This document shows positions 56,453 to 64,000 of a DNA stretch of 64,000 nucleotides, in pieces; the stretch's first letter is position 1; the number at the start of each line of letters is the position of its first letter. The position numbers were made by a program, and so were the translations under genes. Origin of the DNA: Cricetomys ansorgei (lineage: Eukaryota; Chordata; Mammalia; Rodentia; Nesomyidae); the NCBI GenBank assembly GCA_026225945.1, contig JAMJFZ010002576.1:33730-97729 (forward strand). The letters run 5' to 3'. A model generated the notes under the pieces. It worked only from the letters and a program-made list of their open reading frames with translations, was not told the DNA's origin and made no database searches.

Positions 56453-56655
56453 TATTTTATGTGTATGTGTTCTGCCTGCAGTCTCTGTGCATCATATAGA
56501 TGCAATGCCCACAGAGGACAAAGCAGAGCATTGAATCCACAGAGACTGGAGTTACTGATGACTGTGACTTGCCATGTGAGTGCCAGGAATTGAACCTGGG
56601 TCTTCCGGAAGAGCAACTAGTGCTCTTAACTACTGAGCTATCAGTGTCTGGTCAA
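56453..56655 (-). mobile_element. B3 SINE, full length
   Basis: Reversed B3: 'gtgtatgtgttctgcctgc', 'gcaatgcccacagaggacaa', 'ccacagagactggagttac', 'gccatgtgagtgccaggaat', 'tgaacctgggtcttccggaa', 'gagcaactagtgctcttaac' and 'tactgagctatcag'. A TTTTG-type run follows at 56726-56745. The 82-codon plus frame at 56500-56748 is a SINE artefact. Confidence 0.9.
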
Positions 56656-58954
56656 TTGCCCTTCTGTGGATACTATCTCTTTCTTCCTAGTATCATAACT
56701 GACAGAACCCATAAAATGTTTTGCTGTTGTTGTTTTGTTTTGTTTTAATAATGTGAACCATACTTTAATTAGAGAGTCCCAGCTTCATGAACATTGTCAA
56801 ACATCTCCTTTCCTAGAATAGGCCATTGTAGTCAGAAAAGAAAGGAAAAATAGATGTGTGGAGAGGAGAGGGAGGAGCTATGCTGCTTTCCTAACCATCA
56901 GAATCATTTTCCTGCTAAGCTGAGAGAATTTACTTGAATCTCTTCCTCTCCAGTCTGTTAGCAGAAAGTCAGCCTTTGGGATTCAATATCTCACTGCTAA
57001 ACACACCATCTCTTCTGGAAGTCTACATCCTTTCCTTTTGTACATATTATGGCTTGTCATTTACAGTTAATGCATTAAAAAGAAAAAGAAAAGAAACTTC
57101 CTTCAGGCTAAAGGTCCATGAGCTCCAGAATCATGAAGAACATCAGATATATTTCCCAGGTAAACTTAAATTCTCCTTCTATTATCACCAATCTGACTCA
57201 CAAAGATCTTAGCAGAAATGCCTTTTTCTCTATGTAGGTAAATTAAGTAAAAGGAATCATGGGTTCTTTGGGATGTTTCCTCTAGGAAATAAGAAGCAAA
57301 GTGCTCCTTCCAAGGAGATGCCATGCATTGTAGATGAAAACTGCTTTTACTTTTTCAGGAAAACACAGAGGCTATCTTTCCTTGCACTGTATTTGTCTTT
57401 CACATTGAACTATAATATGATTTAAGATTCTTGGTGAAAACACCTACTCTGAAAAAAATCCTAAGATCTGTTAAAAAGCTCTTTCTTGGTGGAGTGTCAC
57501 AATTTGAGCTCTTCCCCTTTCTGAAGGCAACATAAAGAAAAACAAATGAGTTGAGCAATGCTGTGTTTTGTTTTTTGTCTTCAAAAATATCTTTAAAGGA
57601 AGAAATAGCCCTTTGAAGTCACTGTACGAATTATCCTAAGGCATCATGAAATTTCATGGTCTTGGCCTAGGAAACCCAATTTTTAAAAAGAAATGTTATA
57701 TGAATGAGTTGGGGACATAGTTTTATGTGGTGAAGAACATTGTTTCCCAGCATCTGGTACAATGCCCCTGTGGAGTTAGCTTTCATCAGAGACATTCTCA
57801 GTACCAGAAATAGAATATTTTCATCTAAAGGCTCCCAAATTGGATTCAGTGCTTTAGAAATGGACAGACACATTCACCAGCACGATGGTTTTATTTCTGA
57901 AGAAGCTTTCAAGCCTGGCACTCCATTATCTAAGTTCCGTTCAGTCTTTGGATAGATTCAGGAGAGCAGAGCAAATACAGAGCTGGAACCAAGAGGCCCA
58001 TGGCTTGCTCTCTCGCTATGGTGAGACTACCATGTTCTTGGACACGGACCAAATTATTTACCAAATAAACTGTTCAGGAACAATGCAAAAGATAAGTTCA
58101 TTTTACCAATGGGTGTTGCATCTGTAATTCTGTATATAATTAACTATATGGCTACATCTATTTTTTTCTACAAAGTAATTTAGAAATACCTTAAATGGAA
58201 GTAGAACTACAAATGAACATCATTTTCATGAATTTTTACACTAATTATTTCAAAAACTAATAATTATGAATTATTCAATGACAATAGATTATGTAAACAT
58301 GGAGCCAAATATCTAAGAAAAGGAAGGAGAGACAGAAGGAAAGTATTCACATCCTTTTACTGTTAAAGTGAAGAAAAAATTATCATACAATTTATATGCA
58401 TTGGACAAAAATATTTGTTCAATATTTTATGTTTCTTTCAACAGGTTGCCATGTCAACTGTGAGATTTAGGAGACTGAGCCCTTGAGATTCACAGTTCAT
58501 GGTTAAGTCTGTGTGTGCTAAATTCATTCAGACTACAGCTGGCAGCTGGCCTTGGAGTTGCTGTCCTTGAAGTTACTGCTTATAAAAACCTGCAAAAGCA
58601 AGTCCTGAAAAATTAATTGAAAAAATTTCTCAGTGATTTGATGCAAGCCATCATTTTTAATCATTATTACAACACATATTTTTGCATTAAAAACACAAAT
58701 TAAGATTGAAATTTATATTTTATACAGAATTATATATATATAATACATATATTACATGTATGTATATGAAAATGGGAAAATTTATGCTGAAGGGTTGAAT
58801 AAAGAGGGAAGAGCGAGATGGGACATGATAACAATATTAAATTAAATTTTATCACGTATGACTTTTTAAGTGAAGTTTTGGTTATTTTCTGTTTCATTCA
58901 CTAAAATTCAAAACTTGCATCTTTAATGTAGTAGTAAACTAACTTATCAAGGAA
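56656..58954. other. Unrecognised sequence
   Basis: About 2.3 kb. Frames of 71-92 codons at 56934-57212, 57740-57955 and 57885-58127 have no motif or homologue I recognise and no splice context. A faint MIR-like trace near 57965-58080 is not supported. TA-rich near 58732-58765. Confidence 0.4.
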
Positions 58955-59057
58955 CACATGGTGGTGTTGGAGTACTTGGATGAAGGTGCACACCTGTAAT
59001 CTCAGCACTCAGGAAGAGGCAGTAGGAGGATCCAGCTTGGGATACAGGAAACTGTCT
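58955..59057 (+). mobile_element. Old B1-type SINE (B1F/PB1)
   Basis: 'atggtggtgttggag', 'gaaggtgcacacctgtaatc', 'tcagcactcaggaagaggca', 'gtaggaggatccagcttg' match the left part of an early B1. The 3' end passes into a purine-rich run (59057-59100). Confidence 0.75.
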
Positions 59058-59679
59058 AGAAAAGAAGAATAGAGGGAGGAAGAGAAGAGCGAGGAGAAGG
59101 CACTCAAGGTTGAGAAACAATATTCAAATCAACCTAAGGTAGAAACATCCTTGTAAACTGGGGCACTCCTGACGGACATCTGCATAGTCTCATCAAGAGA
59201 ATTTCAATGAAAGAAACATTCAGAAACAACACACTAATTCATGTATGGCCTATGTTGTCTAGTGGTTGAATGATAATGATGTCCACTAACCAGATGGTCT
59301 CATGATCTATTTGCCAAAATGTAAACTAAAACATTACCCATTTATACAGACACGTGGAAATCTTAAATCTTAAATCTTAAATCTCTTAAGGGTACTTAAA
59401 ATGTGTTATCATGATTCAATTCTTTATATGCTGCTGCTGTACTGTAGTATAGCAATATCATGATCATCAGAAGAAATATTAAAACATTTAGATGGCTATA
59501 TAATTAAGATAAGGCAGACTCATAGTCTCAGTAAGGACTGATATCTGCTAGACAAAAGTGAAATATTAACTTACTTCAAATATTTATAAAGCATTATGTA
59601 TTGTGCCAATAAATAGATACCTCTTAGTTCTTTGTTGCTTCCAGCCAAGTTCCATACACCTGAAGATTAAATGTATTCA
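59058..59679. other. Unrecognised sequence with a 7-bp tandem array
   Basis: No gene or named repeat. AAATCTT is repeated four times at 59358-59385, the last unit with one change. This is the same unit as at the window start. Confidence 0.55.
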
Positions 59680-59780
59680 AAACCACCAGCCTCAGGATAT
59701 CTGATACCCTCTTCTGGCCTCTACTGACACCTGCACACATGTATATATACACAGACACATAAATTAAAAATATAGAGAAA
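59680..59780 (+). mobile_element. B3/B4-type SINE 3' fragment
   Basis: 'ggatatctgataccctcttc', 'tggcctctactgacacctgc', 'acacatgtatatatacacag' and 'acacataaattaaaaatat' match the 3' part of a B3-type SINE. The tRNA-like head is missing. Confidence 0.75.
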
Positions 59781-61771
59781 TGTTGAAAAAACATTGCAAT
59801 TATAACAATCCTTTTTACAGTGTCTGGGAATATTAATTCTCTAGTTTTAGGAAGACTTTAGTAGACAGTCATAGGTCTATAAAGAAGAATGATAACATCT
59901 ATAAGAGCAAACATATGACAAATATTGGCTTATCTAAAAAATTTGATATTGTATATACAGATACTCAAATGCTAACCTGTTTTCCTGGATGTAAACTGGT
60001 GATTGACTTAATCCATAGGCATTTCCCCTCACAGTGGTGCAGAACAGTCAGAACAGCCCTCCCAGAGCACATATACATGGTTTGTATTTGGGGATCAATC
60101 ATAAAATTGACAAACTAGTTGAAACATGAATTCTGAAATCTGCCTCAGAGAAATTTGCTCTGAGTTTCCAGAGCTTTCTTTGCATAAATATTAAGCATAA
60201 ATATTAAGTACTCTGAAAGTGGCAAGGTATCATGAACCTGAAATGACCACTTTGTCAAGGAATCATTGAATCAATAACTTCAGATTGATTGGATTGTCAC
60301 AGGCTCATTATCTAAAAGCTACCAAAAATTGAGACGTTGAAAAACATGAGATTTTCTATATTTTATCTTATTTCTTAATATGAATAACATAAATCATTAT
60401 ATTAATAGATAAATTCCCCCATTAAAAATCTGGATTTTTCAATCACTTATTTTTACAGACAATAACCAAATGTTTCAGAGAAGCCCCAAATTACAAAAAA
60501 TGCTGTAAAGGATTAATGACATTGTTTAGAAACACAGGTATCATTTTCTTCATGATTGAAACTAAAGAGTATAATAAATTCTCATCTTATACAATTCTTC
60601 TCTGGGATTTTGTATCATACTGTTGATAGCTCAAAGAACTTTCTTGTCATATTTATTCACATTTGAAGGAAGACCAGTTGAAATCTTAAACAGAATTTTT
60701 AAAAAATACAGAAAGGATATTTTTAAGAAAGTAAAATAGAAAGGCACATATTTTCTCCAAAAATTGTCTTACCAATAGAGAAACCATGTTCATGAAATTC
60801 ATTTTATAATGGAATTGTAGGTTACTCAGAGCACAACCTACAAAGACTTTATTATTAATAATGGTGTTGACATCACAAAGTTTAATGTATTGTTGCTGAA
60901 AAATTAATTGCTTTAAATAAGTTTAGAAAATGATTTAGTTTAAGTATAATTGAAGCTGAATCTAAACAGGACTTCTAAGCTCTATGAGTCATGAAACAAT
61001 CTTCAAGTCAAATTAGAGCACTTGAGATCATCCACATACACTCTGTCAACAATATCAACTCTAGGAAGAATGAAAGGAAGTTCTGCCTCCACAATTCATA
61101 CTGTCAAACACAGAGAAATATAAATTTCAACATTTTCATTCCCATAGCAACATTCCAACTCTCCCCAAAAAGATTACTACCAAATCTAGAGTCTATATCT
61201 GCTAGTTTCCTTGGACACAGCTGTCATAAAGAACACTAAGAGTATGCTCAAATGATTAGTCAAAACACAAACTGATTGAGCAATCATTGTCAGTATTGCT
61301 TAAGGGTGTGCTGTCAAGAACTAACTATGAAAGGCTTAAAAAGAACAATCCAAAACGAACACAATGTAAATCATAAAATACTGACAATGAACCATGATGT
61401 CTATATTGTCGAACCACCAACACCTTATATGTACTTTTAATGAAGAGATGTTTATAAAAGAAAATTGACCTAGTGTTTACCCATATTTATGTAATGTGTG
61501 AAAAAATAATCCCAAGTAATGAGACAAATATTTTACTTTCCCTGTTCTATCTTTCTCTGAAATTCTACAAAACTTGGCTACAAGAATGTAGATAATTGTG
61601 CTGCCACATGGATATGCTTTTATTCTTTCTCTATTTCTTTCCTTTTAAAGTGATATATATCCCATCTATTAATGGAATGTAAACTCAAGAACATTTCTAA
61701 TATATGTTTCTTCATACTTTCCAACAAACTGCTGAAACACATTAGGTCACGTCAATGTGATATTCTTTTTC

Positions 61772-61772
<1 letters not shown>
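59781..61772. other. Unrecognised sequence
   Basis: About 2 kb, A/T-rich. No repeat or gene recognised. The frames at 59915-60118 and 60991-61239 show no motif. Confidence 0.4.

Positions 61773-61804
<32 letters not shown>
61773..61804. repeat. (TG)n microsatellite
   Basis: 16 TG units, pure, followed by CACGCACATGCGTGCATA. Confidence 0.96.
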
Positions 61805-61807
<3 letters not shown>

Positions 61808-61865
61808 ACGCACATGCGTGCATACCCATCTATGCACATTCAGATGCCAGCACAGGACTTCAAAT

Positions 61866-62087
61866 ACTTTGAGATAGGGTCACTCACTAAATCAGAAACT
61901 TACATTTTGGCTATACTGTCTAATCAATAAGCTCCTGAGTGGGATCTGTCTTGCTTGCTCAACTGCACCATGCTAAGTTACTTGCTAAGCAAGTAACTTA
62001 AAAAATCCCCCATATTAGGGATTTGAGCTCAGGTCCTCAACTTTGCAGAGCAAGAGCTCTTGCTCACTGCAAAATCTCTCCAGCCCC
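61866..62087 (-). mobile_element. B4 SINE (B1-like plus tRNA-like fusion)
   Basis: In reverse, 'actttgagatagggtcactc' opens the B1-like half. The tRNA/ID-like half closes it: 'tagggatttgagctcaggt', 'cctcaactttgcagagcaag', 'agctcttgctcactgcaa' and 'aatctctccagcccc'. The middle is diverged and holds a perfect hairpin (61974-62000) that the family does not normally have. Confidence 0.82.
61974..62000. repeat. 27-bp perfect hairpin inside the B4 SINE
   Basis: Arms TAAGTTACTTGC and GCAAGTAACTTA pair without mismatch around a 3-base TAA loop. It may be a small templated inverted duplication inside the SINE. Confidence 0.9.
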
Positions 62088-62880
62088 TTAGTTTTCTGGT
62101 TTGTTTTTTTTTTAAATCATTCTATCAATGACTCTGAAAATAGCAATACATTAGTAAGATTCATGAAATCCATGTATAAACATGTAATATGTATATAAAA
62201 TATAATATGATATATATAAAGAGAAATTGATAAGATCCTTGTGATTTAAAAAGTATTCAAGGTAGAAAGATTTTTGAGAGGGAATTCTGAGATAGCAACA
62301 CAGTGTTCCTCTCTCCTCCAGCCTCAGCTCCAAGATATTTGTCCTTCTTGACTAAATGCCTTTTGAGATTTAAAATTAAAGTGAGATTTTGATCTTACCC
62401 TGTCATAAAGAATCAGTGTGGAGCTTTATCCAAGTCTCAATCCCAAAGTCAGTAACAGATTATAAGAGGAATTTGTAGTTTTACTATTTATACTTGTCCC
62501 ATTGTGAAGTGCTAGTTGTTCCTGATCCTAGAAAAGCCAAGAAAGTATGGATAGGAGAACCAAACTCCCTCTTACTAGAGGCTTGGAGGGCACATGAGAT
62601 TATACTCAAGAGCCTTTGCTAGGATGGAATGTATAAAGTTGGAAGGACACAGCACATCATCAGGATAGCATTCTGTCTTTGCAATAGAGTTTACACAATA
62701 GAAACTTCTCTATGTCTAGCATATGATAACTCCCACAGTTTGAAAGGATAAACCCCTCCAGCACACAGCTAGAAATGAGATACAGTGACTCAACAAAGAA
62801 AAATCACAATTCATCTAGGTGAGACCATTGATAAAAGAAACTGAACATTCCAATGAAACAATTCCCGGAGGGAAGAAAAG
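62088..62880. other. Unrecognised sequence
   Basis: About 800 bases. A T-run lies near 62103 and TA-rich sequence near 62190-62220. No gene or named repeat. Confidence 0.4.
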
Positions 62881-63037
62881 GACAGACACACAGACACAGA
62901 TACACACAGAGACAGACAACAGACAGACAGACAGACACACACACACACACACACACATACACACACACACACACAAATAGAGATAGAGTAATAGTAATAT
63001 AATAATAATAATTAATAATAAATAATAATAATAATAG
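62881..63037. repeat. Compound microsatellite: (CAGA)n, (CA)n, (AAT)n
   Basis: A run of GACA/CAGA units (62881-62934), then CA with a TA interruption (62935-62975), then GATA-like and AAT/TAA repeats to 63037. Three unit types in series on a single tract make it a good candidate for length variation. Confidence 0.93.
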
Positions 63038-64000
63038 CACTAACAGATTTCAAAGGAGGATCTCTCCTAGGATTTCTATCATAACAGCCATAGCCCAGGC
63101 AAACCTCCTCTGTTGCTCTGTTGCCTGAGGCATTTCACCTGCCTCCTGTTGTTTTTCTTACTGTCTCTCCTCTATTACATAAGCCATGCTTGTCTACTGA
63201 AAAATAAAGAATGATTTGTCAAATATTTGGGCTCAATGCTTAGTCTGTAAATCTCCAATCTTCATGAGAGCAAAAGACAGTAAAGAAAAGAAACAAAAGC
63301 CATGAGGGATCTTCTACAGCAACAACACATTTCAAAGTGTTGCCCCCACACATTTCAAAATGTAAGGAAGTAATCAAAAGTCACTGAGATCTACAGAGTG
63401 TCAGCCATTGAGTGGGAGAAGAGAAGACAGGTAGGCTTTGAGTCTCAAAATGAGAAGAACTATAAAATCACAAACAAATCCAATCCTTAAAGTTCAACAA
63501 AGACTAGTAGACTACATTACAAAGTTGCTGGAGAAATCTGGATCTTATAAACAAATACTGTGTTTTTCAAGTCAACCCTCCACTGAAGGCATGGCTGACA
63601 GTAGCCTGTACATTGCAAAGGAATGGTAACTAAAAGCATTTATTGTCGTGAAGAACGGAAACAAGATGCCATACTGCAATCATTGCACAAATGAAGGGAT
63701 GCTTTATTACAATTGGTATCTTAAATTAGCATGAATTTATTTACTAAACTCTTAGAGATCAGGAAACTTTGATTCAGTGGTCAAATGTGAACTCTGTCAT
63801 GTTTTGTGTAGTCACACAAGATAAAAAAAATAAAAAGGAGATGGGAGAGGAGAGAGGGAACGGGACAGAGGGAAAGAAAATGCAGACAAAACATGGAGAC
63901 ACAAGCCTGATAATCTCTATGGAATAAGATGGAAGGTTAGATGACATTGTCAAAAAGGATGGTGAACAACAGAAAATCTCTAGTTTTAATACCAAACTAG
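63038..64000. other. Unrecognised sequence
   Basis: About 960 bases without a named repeat or gene. A purine-rich patch occupies 63820-63890. The two short frames here (63 and 73 codons) have no motif. Confidence 0.4.

Noticed and set aside
57965..58080. Possible MIR trace
   Set aside because: Only two short blocks agree with the MIR order, which is too weak to annotate.
62804..63040. 78-codon Val/Cys-rich minus frame
   Set aside because: It translates the compound microsatellite.
1..64000. CRISPR array, prophage, operon or tRNA cluster
   Set aside because: No direct-repeat/spacer pattern, no dense coding strand and no tRNA gene. The SINE and LINE content shows rodent nuclear DNA.

Overview
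The window looks like nuclear DNA of a muroid (mouse/rat/hamster-type) rodent. It is A+T-rich and carries B1, B3 and B4/RSINE-type SINEs, rodent L1 (Lx-like) pieces with characteristic 3' UTRs, URR1-type rodent hAT elements and (CA)n tracts. Older mammal-wide repeats (MIR, L2, MLT1, an old L1 3' UTR) lie beneath them. No open reading frame looks like a host gene: the longest ones are short, unrecognised, or fall inside L1 ORF2 relics and microsatellites. I saw no tRNA, snRNA, rRNA, CRISPR or bacterial-type feature. The window is best read as intergenic or deep-intronic sequence; it cannot decide between the two. Family names come from remembered consensus features, not from a database search.

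Layout. 1-9 kb: microsatellites, a possible LTR, a B1, an L1 3' UTR, a 1.2-kb unclassified repeat, a near-perfect palindrome, L2 and MIR. 9-14 kb: mostly unrecognised, with an L1 3' UTR scrap and a 3'-UTR-like block. 14-20.5 kb: L1 pieces, hAT elements, and an L1 whose 5' part is inverted relative to its 3' part, flanked by a near-identical 13-bp duplication (twin priming). 22-25 kb: MLT1, B3 and a minus-strand L1. 25-30 kb: mostly unrecognised. 30-35.5 kb: a plus-strand L1, itself hit by a B1, lying between two pieces of a minus-strand L1. 37-41.5 kb: an old mammalian L1 3' UTR, MLT1, two hAT elements and a probable LTR split by one of them. 41.5-47 kb: B3 and B1 copies in unrecognised sequence. 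47-57 kb: the second copy of the unclassified repeat, several hAT copies, L2, LTR remnants and B3s. 57-64 kb: mostly unrecognised, with B1, B3 and B4 copies, a perfect hairpin inside the B4, and a compound microsatellite.

No genes can be seen working together here. What can be read is a layered insertion history: mammal-wide repeats first, then muroid L1 and hAT copies, then SINEs. I found no new biological system. The most useful leads are the two copies of one unnamed repeat about 43.7 kb apart, the twin-primed L1, the nested L1/L1/B1 block, the LTR split by a hAT element, and the two hairpins.
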